64,000 bases of DNA from Massilia agri (GTDB lineage Bacteria > Pseudomonadota > Gammaproteobacteria > Burkholderiales > Burkholderiaceae_D): positions 41,094-105,093 of the forward strand of contig NZ_JANUHA010000018.1 of NCBI RefSeq assembly GCF_024753255.1. The letters are read 5' to 3'. A model generated the notes under the pieces. The model was given only the letters and a program-made list of their open reading frames with translations. It did not search any database and had not been told where the DNA came from. Within the stretch, counting starts at the first letter, position 1. Every line of letters begins with the position of its first letter. Position numbers and translations under genes: made by a program. Shown piece after piece: positions 25,537 through 34,325 of this stretch.

Positions 25537-27603
25537 ATGAAACGAATGTCGAGCATGCTCGGCTGGATCGCGCTATCGATCCTCGGCGCCTTTTCGCTCG
25601 GGTTCATCGCGGTCAAGCGCGGCGAAACCATCAATGCGATCTGGATCGTCGCCGCGGCGGTCTGCGTCTACCTGATCGCCTACCGCTTCTACAGCAAATA
25701 CATCGCCTACAAGGCGCTGGGCCTGGACCCGACGCGCCAGACCCCGGCCTACAAGTACAACGACGGCCTGGACTACGTCCCGACCAATAAATACGTGCTC
25801 TACGGCCACCACTTCGCCGCGATCGCCGGCGCCGGTCCCCTGGTCGGCCCGGTACTGGCCGCCCAGATGGGCTACCTGCCCGGCATGATGTGGATCCTGG
25901 CAGGCGTCGTCTTCGCCGGCGCCGTCCAGGACTTCATCGTGCTGTTCATGTCGACCCGCCGCGACGGCCGTTCGCTGGGCGACCTGATCAAGTCCGAGAT
26001 GGGCGAGATTCCGGGCCTGATCGCCCTGCTCGGCTGCTTCATGATCATGGTGATCATCCTGGCCGTGCTGGCGCTGATCGTCGTGAAGGCGCTCACCGGC
26101 TCGCCATGGGGCTCCTTCACCGTGATGGCCACCATCCCGATCGCGCTGTTCATGGGCCTGTACTCGCGCTATGTGCGCGTGGGCCGCATCGGTGAGGTCT
26201 CGATCATCGGCTTCGTGCTGCTGATGCTGGCCATCATCGGCGGCCAGTGGGTCCACGATTCGCCGACCTGGGGCCCGGCCTTCACCTTCACCGGCACCGA
26301 ACTGACCTGGATGCTGATCGGCTACGGCTTCGTGGCCTCCGTGATTCCCGTGTGGCTGCTGCTGGCGCCGCGCGACTACCTGTCGACCTTCCTCAAGATC
26401 GGCACCATCGTGGCCCTGGCCATCGGCATCGTGATCGTCGCGCCCGAGCTGCGCATGCCGGCCGTGACCAAGTTCATCGACGGCACCGGCCCGGTGTGGT
26501 CGGGCAACCTGTTCCCCTTCCTGTTCATCACGATTGCCTGCGGCGCCGTCTCCGGCTTCCACGCGCTGATCTCCTCGGGCACCACGCCGAAGATGATCGA
26601 GAACGAAACCCACGCCCGCTTCATCGGCTACGGCGGCATGCTGATGGAATCCTTCGTGGCCATCATGGCCCTGGTGGCCGCAAGCACCATCGACCCGGGC
26701 GTCTACTTCGCCATGAACAGCCCGGCCGCCGTGCTGGGCACTACCGCGCAGTCGGCCGCCCTGGCCGTGTCGAACATGGGCTTCGTGATCACCCCTGAAA
26801 CCCTGGAGCAGATGGCCAGGGACGTCGGCGAGCACACCATCATCTCGCGCGCCGGCGGCGCCCCGACCCTGGCGGTGGGCATGGCCCACATCCTGTCGAA
26901 CGTGGTCGGCGGCCAGGCCATGATGGCCTTCTGGTACCACTTCGCGATCCTGTTCGAAGCCCTGTTCATCCTGACCGCGGTGGACGCGGGCACCCGCGCC
27001 GGCCGCTTCATGCTGCAGGACCTGCTCGGCGCCTTCGCCCCGTCGCTGAAGAAGACCGACTCGCTGCCGGCCAACCTGCTGGCAACCGGCCTGTGCGTCG
27101 CGGCCTGGGGCTACTTCCTGTACCAGGGCGTGGTCGATCCGCTGGGCGGCATCAACACCCTGTGGCCGCTGTTCGGCATCGCCAACCAGATGCTGGCCGC
27201 CGTTGCGCTGACCCTGGGCACCGTGGTGCTGTTCAAGATGAAGCGCGCCCAGTACGCCTGGGTCACCATCGTGCCGACCATCTGGCTGCTGGCCTGCACC
27301 CTGACCGCCGGCTGGCAGAAGGTGTTTGCCAGCGATCCGAAGGTCGGCTTCCTGGCCCACGCCAACAAGTTCCAGGCCGCGCACGACGCCGGCACGGTGC
27401 TGGCGCCGGCCAAGACCGTCGAGCAGATGGAACGCATCATCTTCAACGACTACGTCGATGCGACCCTGGCGGGCTTCTTCATCATCGTGGTGCTGGCGGT
27501 GGTCGTCTACGGTGTCCGCACCATCCTCGCCTCGCGCTCGAGCAGCGGCCCGACCGCGAAGGAAACCCCGTACGTCGCCATGTCCGGCGCACAGGTGCAG
27601 TGA
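25537..27603 (+). CDS. cstA: CstA/BtsT-family pyruvate or peptide transporter
   Basis: 688 residues, the family's usual length, with about 16-18 hydrophobic helices. Start at ATG 25537 after CGGAGGAG. Conserved stretches include DGLDYVPTNKYVLYGHHFAAIAGAGPLVGPVLAAQMGYLPG, FMSTRRDGRSLG and FHALISSGTTPKMI. E. coli CstA and BtsT import pyruvate (CstA also linked to peptides). The small YbdD-type gene follows with a 1-base TGATG overlap, the standard pair. Divergent from a Cache kinase/NarL-type regulator, which is the likely controller. Confidence 0.96.
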   Translation: MKRMSSMLGWIALSILGAFSLGFIAVKRGETINAIWIVAAAVCVYLIAYRFYSKYIAYKALGLDPTRQTPAYKYNDGLDYVPTNKYVLYGHHFAAIAGAGPLVGPVLAAQMGYLPGMMWILAGVVFAGAVQDFIVLFMSTRRDGRSLGDLIKSEMGEIPGLIALLGCFMIMVIILAVLALIVVKALTGSPWGSFTVMATIPIALFMGLYSRYVRVGRIGEVSIIGFVLLMLAIIGGQWVHDSPTWGPAFTFTGTELTWMLIGYGFVASVIPVWLLLAPRDYLSTFLKIGTIVALAIGIVIVAPELRMPAVTKFIDGTGPVWSGNLFPFLFITIACGAVSGFHALISSGTTPKMIENETHARFIGYGGMLMESFVAIMALVAASTIDPGVYFAMNSPAAVLGTTAQSAALAVSNMGFVITPETLEQMARDVGEHTIISRAGGAPTLAVGMAHILSNVVGGQAMMAFWYHFAILFEALFILTAVDAGTRAGRFMLQDLLGAFAPSLKKTDSLPANLLATGLCVAAWGYFLYQGVVDPLGGINTLWPLFGIANQMLAAVALTLGTVVLFKMKRAQYAWVTIVPTIWLLACTLTAGWQKVFASDPKVGFLAHANKFQAAHDAGTVLAPAKTVEQMERIIFNDYVDATLAGFFIIVVLAVVVYGVRTILASRSSSGPTAKETPYVAMSGAQVQ

Positions 27604-27809
27604 TGTTCGGCGCCCTGCTCGACGCCGGCAAGACGGCAGGCAAGTACCTCGGGCAGAGCATGCGCCTGATGGTCGGCCTGCCCGAGTACGACACCTATGT
27701 GTCGCACATGGAAAGGACGCACCCGGACCAGACGCCGATGACGTACGAGGAGTTCTTCCGCGAGCGCCAGGAGGCGCGCTACGGCGGGAAGCGGGCGACG
27801 TGCTGCTGA
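27603..27809 (+). CDS. YbdD/YjiX-family small protein, CstA partner
   Basis: 68 residues (MFGALLDAGKTAGKYLGQSM...). The ATG shares its A with the cstA stop codon. The motif LMVGLPEYDTYVSHMERTHPDQTPMTYEEFFRERQEARYGG is the family signature and ends with a Cys-Cys pair. YbdD-type proteins are always encoded next to CstA/BtsT transporters and are thought to be needed for transport; the mechanism is not known. A strong intrinsic terminator follows. Confidence 0.95.
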   Translation: MFGALLDAGKTAGKYLGQSMRLMVGLPEYDTYVSHMERTHPDQTPMTYEEFFRERQEARYGGKRATCC

Positions 27810-27827
27810 CGGCGGCGCGTTGAACAG

Positions 27828-27857
27828 AGAAGGGACGCTGCGGCGTCCCTTCTTTTT
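27828..27857 (+). terminator. Intrinsic terminator of the cstA operon
   Basis: An 11-base perfect stem (AGAAGGGACGC with GCGTCCCTTCT) with a 4-base loop, followed by TTTT. It lies 18 bases after the YbdD-type stop codon. Confidence 0.93.
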
Positions 27858-27895
27858 ATGCCGGCTGCCTGCACGCGCGCGAGACGCAATTATTT

Positions 27896-27912
27896 TTGCT
27901 ATCACATAGCAA
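27896..27912. promoter_or_regulatory. Palindrome upstream of the S41 peptidase gene
   Basis: TTGCTAT, CAC, ATAGCAA: perfect 7-base arms in an AT-rich island about 65 bases upstream of the ATG at 27977. GCTAT recurs at 27920-27924. The position suits an operator. Confidence 0.5.
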
Positions 27913-27976
27913 TTGTTGTGCTATTCTCAATCCATCAAACTTCCGCACCATCGAAGAAATCACTTCCGGAGAAGCA

Positions 27977-29050
27977 ATGAGCAAGAAATGGACTGACAAA
28001 CCGTCTTTGCTGGCGCCGGTCGTGTTCGGCGCAATTGTCCTCATGTTCCTGCTGCAGGGTTTCAGTTCCCAACCGGAGGTGGTGCTTGACCGCGCGACGC
28101 GGGCAGAGACGATCGACAAGCTGGTGGCGGCGCTGAACGATCACTACGTTTTCCCCGACAAGGCCAGGCAGATCGAAGCCGTCCTGAAGCGTCGCCAGCA
28201 GGAAGGCAAGTACGATGGCATCACGAGCGGCTACCGGCTTGCGGGACAGCTCGCGGCCGACATCCGGGACGTTGCCAGGGACCGCCATCTGAAGGTGGGC
28301 TACCACCCCAGGCTGGCCCTGCCCGACGATGTGGTCGCTCCTCCTCCGACGTCGCTGGCGCAATGGGAAGAGCGCTACAACTTCCTCGAGCGCATGGTCT
28401 TGCGCGACGAGGCAAGCCGGGAAGTGAAACAGGTCCATCGCATGAAGCACAACATCGGTTACATGAAGATGACCAGCTTCCCCGATGCTTTCCTCATGCG
28501 GGAAAGATACGCCGAGGCAATGGACGAACTTGCCGACACCGACGGCCTCGTCGTGGACCTGCGCCAGAATGGCGGCGGCGACCCGCAAGCGGTGGCCCTG
28601 CTCATCAGCTACTTCGTCGACGGGCGCACGCGCCTCAACGACCTGTGGGATCGTGACACCGGCAAGACCGTCCAGCACTGGACCGAAGACAAGCTCGACG
28701 GGAAACGCTATGGCGGCAAGAAGCCGGTCATAATCCTGGTCGGCCCCGGTACGGCGTCCGCCGGCGAAGACTTCGCGTACACGATGCAGGCCTTGAAACG
28801 CGCCGCCGTGGTCGGCGAGCGGACCTGGGGTGGGGCCCACCCCAACCAGGCCTATCAGCTGAGCGAGCACTTCTTCGCATGGGTGCCCAAGCAGCGCACC
28901 ATCAGTCCGATCACCGGCACGAACTGGGAAGGCGTGGGCGTCACGCCGGATGTCGCGGTGTCGGAGGAAAGCGCGTTCGCGGTGGCCAGGAAGCTGATCC
29001 GGCGCAGGATTCGCGACAGCGCCCCGTTGGTCGCCGCAGCCAGGCACTGA
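27977..29050 (+). CDS. S41-family peptidase (IRBP/Tsp-like), membrane-anchored or secreted
   Basis: 357 residues from ATG 27977 with GGAG upstream. An N-terminal hydrophobic segment (residues 12-30) acts as signal or anchor. An N-terminal helical region (40-105) resembles the IRBP N-domain, and the catalytic domain contains VVDLRQNGGGDPQAV and nucleophile Ser261 in GPGTASAGEDFAY; a later GVGVTPDVAV is also typical. No PDZ domain is evident, unlike CtpA-type proteases. Relatives are poorly characterised, so the substrate is unknown. It stands alone, preceded by a palindromic candidate operator. Confidence 0.9.
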   Translation: MSKKWTDKPSLLAPVVFGAIVLMFLLQGFSSQPEVVLDRATRAETIDKLVAALNDHYVFPDKARQIEAVLKRRQQEGKYDGITSGYRLAGQLAADIRDVARDRHLKVGYHPRLALPDDVVAPPPTSLAQWEERYNFLERMVLRDEASREVKQVHRMKHNIGYMKMTSFPDAFLMRERYAEAMDELADTDGLVVDLRQNGGGDPQAVALLISYFVDGRTRLNDLWDRDTGKTVQHWTEDKLDGKRYGGKKPVIILVGPGTASAGEDFAYTMQALKRAAVVGERTWGGAHPNQAYQLSEHFFAWVPKQRTISPITGTNWEGVGVTPDVAVSEESAFAVARKLIRRRIRDSAPLVAAARH

Positions 29051-29227
29051 CAGCGGCATGCGTGCGGCACGCGCACGCGACAATTCCGCCCAGACACGCA
29101 GTTGACCTCCCTCAACGCCCCTCCCCCTCCCTGAACGTATATTTTTTTCTTGTGGGAATTTGCATTCCGCAAAGGAGGCCCTGCTTCGTCCGTTGCAGGT
29201 CTGCTCCGCCGTGCCTCCGGGATCAGC

Positions 29228-32080
29228 ATGCCGAACTTCGAGCGCTCCAGTCTGAACCAGAAGCTGACCATCATCTCGCTGCTGTCGACCGCGACCGCGC
29301 TGGCCTTCGTGTTCGCCGCCTTTGCGGCGACTTCGGTGGCCAACCATCGCAAGGACGAGGCGATGCAGCTGGCAACCTTCGCCCAGGTGATCGGGGCCAC
29401 GAGTAGCGACCACCTGCTGCTGCGCGACCGCAAGCGCGCCGTCGCGGCCCTGTCCACCCTGGCCGCCAAGCGCGACATCTCGGCCGCGGTGCTCTACGAC
29501 CGCCACGGCCAGCCCTTCGCCCACTACCCCGCCGACGGGGAATGGGAAGCGCAGGCCCTCGACCGCGTCGATGCCGAAGGCCTGGCCGGCGCCAACCGGG
29601 AAGGCCAGCGCCTGCTGTCGCGCACCATGCGCCTGTACCAGCCGGTCCGCGACGGCGAGCTGCAGGTCGGCGTCGTGATGATCGAGACCGACCTGGTGAA
29701 CACCTGGATCGACATCCTCGCGGGCCTGGCCGTCATGGGGCTGGCGATGCTGGCCTCGCTGCTGGTGTCGGTCGCGATGGCGGGCCGCTTCAAGCGCAGC
29801 ATCGCCGAGCCGGTGACGAAGCTGATCCAGGCCGCCCAGAAGGTCTCCAGCAGCCAGAACTACAGCCTGCGCATCGCCCACCAGCGCACCGACGAGCTGG
29901 GCATCCTGATCGACAGCTTCAACACCATGATGGCCCAGATCGAGGACCGCGGCGCCGCCCTGCTGCACCACCGCGACGAACTCGAACGCCAGGTCGGCGT
30001 GCGCACCGAGCAGCTGGAGAAGGCGAAGAACGCGGCCGAAGCGGCCAGCCGCGCCAAGAGCGCATTCCTCGCCACCATGAGCCACGAGATCCGCACCCCG
30101 ATGAACGGCGTGCTGGGCATGACCGAGATGCTGCTCGCGACCGAGCTCACCGAGTCGCAGCGCAACTACACGACCCTGGTGAAGCGCTCGGGCGAGCACC
30201 TCCTGGTGATCATCAACGACATCCTGGATTTTTCAAAAATCGAGGCCGGCAAGCTCACCATCGAGTACATCAACTTCAACCTCTGGGACCTGCTGGACGA
30301 CATCCACAACGTCTATACGCCGCAGGCGGCCAGCAAAGGCATCGGCTTCGACTTCGACATCGCCAACGACATCCCGGTGGCGATCTGCGGCGACCCGAAC
30401 CGGCTGCGCCAGATCATGGCCAACCTGCTGGGCAATGCCATCAAGTTCACCGACCAGGGCCGCATCCTGGCGCGGGTGCGCGTGGCGGGCGAGGACACCC
30501 AGTCGGTGATGCTGCGCTTCGAGGTGCACGACACCGGCATCGGCATCTCGCGCGAGGCGCGTGCGCGCCTGTTCGAGGCCTTCTCGCAGGCCGACGATTC
30601 CACCACCCGGCGCTACGGCGGCACCGGACTCGGGCTGGCGATCTCCAAGCAGCTGGTCGAGCTGATGGGCGGCGCCATCGGGGTCGACAACGCGCCGCAG
30701 CGCGGCTCGATCTTCTGGTTCACGGTTAGCTTCGACAAGCGCCGCGTGGATCCGGATGCGCCGGGCCACCGCCAGCACACCCTCGAGGGCCTGCGCGTGC
30801 TGGTGGTCGACGAGGAGGAAGAGGTCCGCGAAGACCTCACCCAGCAGCTGCGCGCCTGGCGCGCCCAGGCCGATGGCGCGGCCAGCACGGCCGCGGCCTA
30901 CGAATGCATCCTGAGCGCCGCCCGCGCCGGCCGCCCCTATGACGCCGCGCTGCTGGACATGGAACTGACCCACACCAGCGGTCTCGCCCTGGCGGCGTCC
31001 ATCAAGGCCGACGCCGCCGCGCGCGCCACCCACCTGGTGCTGCTCAGCCTTGAAACCCAGGCGGCCGATCCGGTGCAGCGGCGCGCCGCCGGCGTGGCCT
31101 ACCAGCTGATCAAGCCGGCGCGCGCGGCCGACCTGTATGCCTGCCTCGCCGCCTGCGCGGCGCGCCTGCATGCGCCGCCGGTTCCCATGCCCGCCACCGC
31201 TGCGCCCGTCGCAGCCAGCGCGACGCCGCGTCCGGCCCCCGCCGCGCCGGCGCCGCGCGCACGCATCCGCCGGGTGCTGCTGGCCGAGGACAATCCGGTC
31301 AATGTGGAAGTGGCCAAGGCGATGCTGGAAAGCCTGGGCATCGAGGCGACCTGCGCGCGCAACGGCCAGGAGGCGCTGAACGCGGTGCGCGCCAGCGCTT
31401 TCGATGCGGTGCTGATGGATTGCCAGATGCCGGTGATGGACGGCTTCGCCGCCACCGCCGCGATCCGCCGCCACGAACGCGAATCCGGCCGCGCGCGCAC
31501 CCTGCCCGTGATCGCCATCACGGCCAATGCCCTGCAGGGCGACCGCGAAGCCTGCCTGGCGGCCGGCATGGACGACTACCTGTCCAAGCCCTTCACCCAG
31601 CAGCAGCTGTCCGCCGTGATCGGCCGCTGGGTCGGGGTGGGCATGGCCGCCACCAGCCACCACGACGACGCGCCACTGCGGGCGCCGCCGCGCCTGCCGC
31701 CGGAAAGCATCGAGGTGATCCAGCGCGAAGCCGTCAACCGCACGGCCCTGGAAAACATCCGGGCGCTCTCCCGCGACGGCGGCGACGCCCTGGTGCAGAA
31801 GGTGGTGGCCGCCTACATGGGCGACACCCCACGCCACCTGGCCACCTTGCGCGAAGCGATCGACGGCGATGACCCCGGCAGCGTGCGGCGCGTCGCCCAC
31901 AGCCTGAAGTCGGCCAGCGCCAACGTCGGCGCCATGCACCTGGCCTCGCTGTGCAAGGAACTCGAACAACTCGGCCGCGCGGAGTCCGTCGATGGGGCCG
32001 CGCGCATCCTTACCGACATGGAGCGCGAGTTCCAGTCGGTCCGCCAGTCGCTTCACGCCATGCTCGAAAAGGAAACCTAG
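29228..32080 (+). CDS. BarA-like hybrid sensor histidine kinase
   Basis: 950 residues. Two membrane helices (about 14-37 and 163-185) flank a periplasmic CHASE8-like region; HAMP (about 186-238); HisKA with His286 (SHEIRTPMN); HATPase (about 385-505; NLLGNAIKFT, DTGIGIS, GGTGLGLAIS). A first receiver (about 522-645) keeps the phospho-acceptor position (Asp577) but its acidic pocket reads DEEEE, so it may be atypical. The second receiver is standard (AEDNPVN, Asp731, LSKPF), and an Hpt domain ends the protein (His891 in HSLKSASANVGA). The REC-GGDEF-EAL gene begins two bases after its stop codon, so phosphorelay output to cyclic-di-GMP turnover is likely. Start chosen at ATG 29228. Confidence 0.93.
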   Translation: MPNFERSSLNQKLTIISLLSTATALAFVFAAFAATSVANHRKDEAMQLATFAQVIGATSSDHLLLRDRKRAVAALSTLAAKRDISAAVLYDRHGQPFAHYPADGEWEAQALDRVDAEGLAGANREGQRLLSRTMRLYQPVRDGELQVGVVMIETDLVNTWIDILAGLAVMGLAMLASLLVSVAMAGRFKRSIAEPVTKLIQAAQKVSSSQNYSLRIAHQRTDELGILIDSFNTMMAQIEDRGAALLHHRDELERQVGVRTEQLEKAKNAAEAASRAKSAFLATMSHEIRTPMNGVLGMTEMLLATELTESQRNYTTLVKRSGEHLLVIINDILDFSKIEAGKLTIEYINFNLWDLLDDIHNVYTPQAASKGIGFDFDIANDIPVAICGDPNRLRQIMANLLGNAIKFTDQGRILARVRVAGEDTQSVMLRFEVHDTGIGISREARARLFEAFSQADDSTTRRYGGTGLGLAISKQLVELMGGAIGVDNAPQRGSIFWFTVSFDKRRVDPDAPGHRQHTLEGLRVLVVDEEEEVREDLTQQLRAWRAQADGAASTAAAYECILSAARAGRPYDAALLDMELTHTSGLALAASIKADAAARATHLVLLSLETQAADPVQRRAAGVAYQLIKPARAADLYACLAACAARLHAPPVPMPATAAPVAASATPRPAPAAPAPRARIRRVLLAEDNPVNVEVAKAMLESLGIEATCARNGQEALNAVRASAFDAVLMDCQMPVMDGFAATAAIRRHERESGRARTLPVIAITANALQGDREACLAAGMDDYLSKPFTQQQLSAVIGRWVGVGMAATSHHDDAPLRAPPRLPPESIEVIQREAVNRTALENIRALSRDGGDALVQKVVAAYMGDTPRHLATLREAIDGDDPGSVRRVAHSLKSASANVGAMHLASLCKELEQLGRAESVDGAARILTDMEREFQSVRQSLHAMLEKET

Positions 32081-32081
32081 A

Positions 32082-34199
32082 ATGCCAGCCTCTTCTCCCC
32101 TGAAGCGCGGAACGGTCCTGGTCGCCGACGACGACCCGGTGATGCGCCTGCTGATGCTCGAGATGCTGGCCCAGGTCGGGCTGGACGCGATCGAGGCGGC
32201 GGACGGCGCACAGGCCGTGCAGCTCGCGGCCGAGCGCAACCCCGACCTGATCCTGCTCGACGTCGACATGCCGCGCATGGACGGCTTCGCAGCCTGCGAA
32301 GCGATCCGCCGCGCCGAAAAAGATGGCGTGTCGGTGCCGATCGTGATGGTCACCGGCGGCGACGACCTGGAAGCCGTCACCCGCGCCTACGAAGTGGGCG
32401 CCACCGACTTCGTCTCGAAACCCATCAACTGGCCCATCCTCGGCCACCGCGTGCTCTACGTGCTGCGCGCCAGCGACGCCATCGCACGCCTGCGCATCGC
32501 CGACGCCCAGAACCGCGCGGTGCTGGCCGCGATTCCCGATACCTTCTTCCGGCTCGACCGCGACGGCTTCTATCTCGATTACGAGCCGGGCAACGAGCGC
32601 CCCGGACGCGGACGGACAATGCCACCGCAGCAGCCCAGGGTCGGCAAGCACATCACCGACGTGCTGCCCCCGGAGGTGGCCGCGAGCATCATCGAGCAGA
32701 TGCGCACCGTGCTGACCACCCAGCAGGTGCGCTCGGTCGAGTACGAGTTGGAGCATTGCGGCGAGATCCAGCATTTCGAGGCGCGCCTGGTGGCCACCAG
32801 CGCCTCCCAGGTGCTGGGCCTGGTGCGCGACATCAGCGAAAGAAAGCGCGCCGAGGAACAGATCCGGCGCCTGGCCTACTGCGACAGCCTGACCGGCATC
32901 CCGAACCGCCAGGCCTTCCTGGAAACGCTGGAGCGCGAACTGCAGCGTTCCAAGATCGGCAACAAGAAGTTCGCGGTGCTGTTCATGGACCTGGACGCGT
33001 TCAAGCGCATCAACGACACGCTCGGCCACAATGCGGGCGACCAGCTCCTCAAGATGGTGTCGGAACGCCTGCGCGAGACCACGCGTCCGAGCGATCTGGT
33101 CTCGCGCGGGGACAATGCGAGCAACCTGGCGCGCCTGGGTGGCGACGAATTCACCATCCTGATTCCCGACCTGGAACGGGTCGAGCATGCGCTCAATGTG
33201 GCCACGCGCGTCAAGGAAGCGATGCGGCGGCCCTTCCTCATCGAGGGCAACGAGATCTTCGTTACCGCCAGCATCGGCATCTCGCTCTTCCCGGAAGATG
33301 GCGACGACTGCGGCTCGCTCCTGAAATACGCCGACACCGCGATGTACCACGCCAAGAACTGCGGCAAGAACAACGCCAAGCTGTACAGCTCTTCCCTGAC
33401 GATGCAGATCATGAGCCATGTGAAGCTGGAGGTGGGGCTGCGCAAGGCGCTGCAGAACGACGAACTGTATCTCGTCTACCAGCCGCAACGCGACGTGCGA
33501 ACCTCGGAGATCGTCGGCGTCGAAGCCCTGGTGCGCTGGCGCCATCCGGAACGCGGCCTGGTGCCGCCGACCGAGTTCATTCCGCTGGCCGAAGAGACCG
33601 GCCTGATCGTGCCGATCGGCGAATGGGTGCTGCGCACCGCCTGCCGCCAGGCCAGGGTCTGGCAGCGCCACGCCCAGCGCACCCTGCGCATGGCGGTGAA
33701 CCTGTCGGCCAAGCAGTTCAAGGACGAGAACCTGTCGCAGATGGTGCACTCGGCCCTGCTGGACGCGGGACTGGAGCCGCGCCTGCTGGAACTGGAGCTG
33801 ACCGAAGGCACGCTGATGGACGACGCGCGCGCCACCCTGGTGACGCTGGAACGGCTGCGCGGCATCGGGGTCTTCCTGTCGATCGACGATTTCGGCACGG
33901 GTTACTCGTCAATGAACTATTTAAAACGTTTCGACGTGCGCGCGCTGAAGATCGACCGCAGCTTCATCAACGGCCTGCCCCAGGATTCGGAGAACGCGGC
34001 CATCACGCGCGCCATCATCGCGATGGCGCACGGGCTCAAGATGGTGGTGGTGGCCGAAGGGGTGGAGACCGGGGAGCAGTTGCTGCTGCTGGAGCAGTAT
34101 GGCTGCGATATGGTGCAAGGCTACTTCCTGGGGCATCCGTCGAGTGCGGAGGCGATCACCGGCATGCTGGCGGCGCCGCTCGCATTGCCCGCTAAGTAG
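32082..34199 (+). CDS. REC-PAS-GGDEF-EAL response regulator
   Basis: 705 residues. Receiver (about 11-128) with phospho-acceptor Asp60 and Lys113 (FVSKPI); a PAS-like region (about 145-252); GGDEF with intact GGDEF at 353-357; EAL with EAL at 481-483, DDFGTGYSSMNYLKRF and EGVE. Both catalytic domains look competent. It is the second gene of the hybrid kinase operon. The TAG stop at 34197-34199 is the TAG of the terminal GTAGGG of repeat R3, and the last sense codon AAG ends in the repeat's G. Confidence 0.95.
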   Translation: MPASSPLKRGTVLVADDDPVMRLLMLEMLAQVGLDAIEAADGAQAVQLAAERNPDLILLDVDMPRMDGFAACEAIRRAEKDGVSVPIVMVTGGDDLEAVTRAYEVGATDFVSKPINWPILGHRVLYVLRASDAIARLRIADAQNRAVLAAIPDTFFRLDRDGFYLDYEPGNERPGRGRTMPPQQPRVGKHITDVLPPEVAASIIEQMRTVLTTQQVRSVEYELEHCGEIQHFEARLVATSASQVLGLVRDISERKRAEEQIRRLAYCDSLTGIPNRQAFLETLERELQRSKIGNKKFAVLFMDLDAFKRINDTLGHNAGDQLLKMVSERLRETTRPSDLVSRGDNASNLARLGGDEFTILIPDLERVEHALNVATRVKEAMRRPFLIEGNEIFVTASIGISLFPEDGDDCGSLLKYADTAMYHAKNCGKNNAKLYSSSLTMQIMSHVKLEVGLRKALQNDELYLVYQPQRDVRTSEIVGVEALVRWRHPERGLVPPTEFIPLAEETGLIVPIGEWVLRTACRQARVWQRHAQRTLRMAVNLSAKQFKDENLSQMVHSALLDAGLEPRLLELELTEGTLMDDARATLVTLERLRGIGVFLSIDDFGTGYSSMNYLKRFDVRALKIDRSFINGLPQDSENAAITRAIIAMAHGLKMVVVAEGVETGEQLLLLEQYGCDMVQGYFLGHPSSAEAITGMLAAPLALPAK

Positions 34200-34325
34200 G
34201 GTGGTCGGCTCTGCCGACCGCGCGTTCAAATACACGACGAGGACAGGCGCATCGTCCATTTTTACGCTGGTTGAACGCGCGGTCGGCGAAGCGTGGTCCA
34301 GTCCACTGGACTGGACCACCCCTAC
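34196..34325. repeat. Dispersed palindromic repeat, copy R3
   Basis: 130 bases, starting GTAGGGTGGTCGGC and ending GGACCACCCCTAC, with inner arms GCGCGTTCAA and TTGAACGCGC and a right-hand hairpin GGTCCAGTCCA/TGGACTGGACC. It occupies the whole space between two convergent genes and supplies the stop codon of both: TAG at 34197-34199 for the plus-strand gene, and TAG (34324-34322) for the minus-strand gene. Confidence 0.92.
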
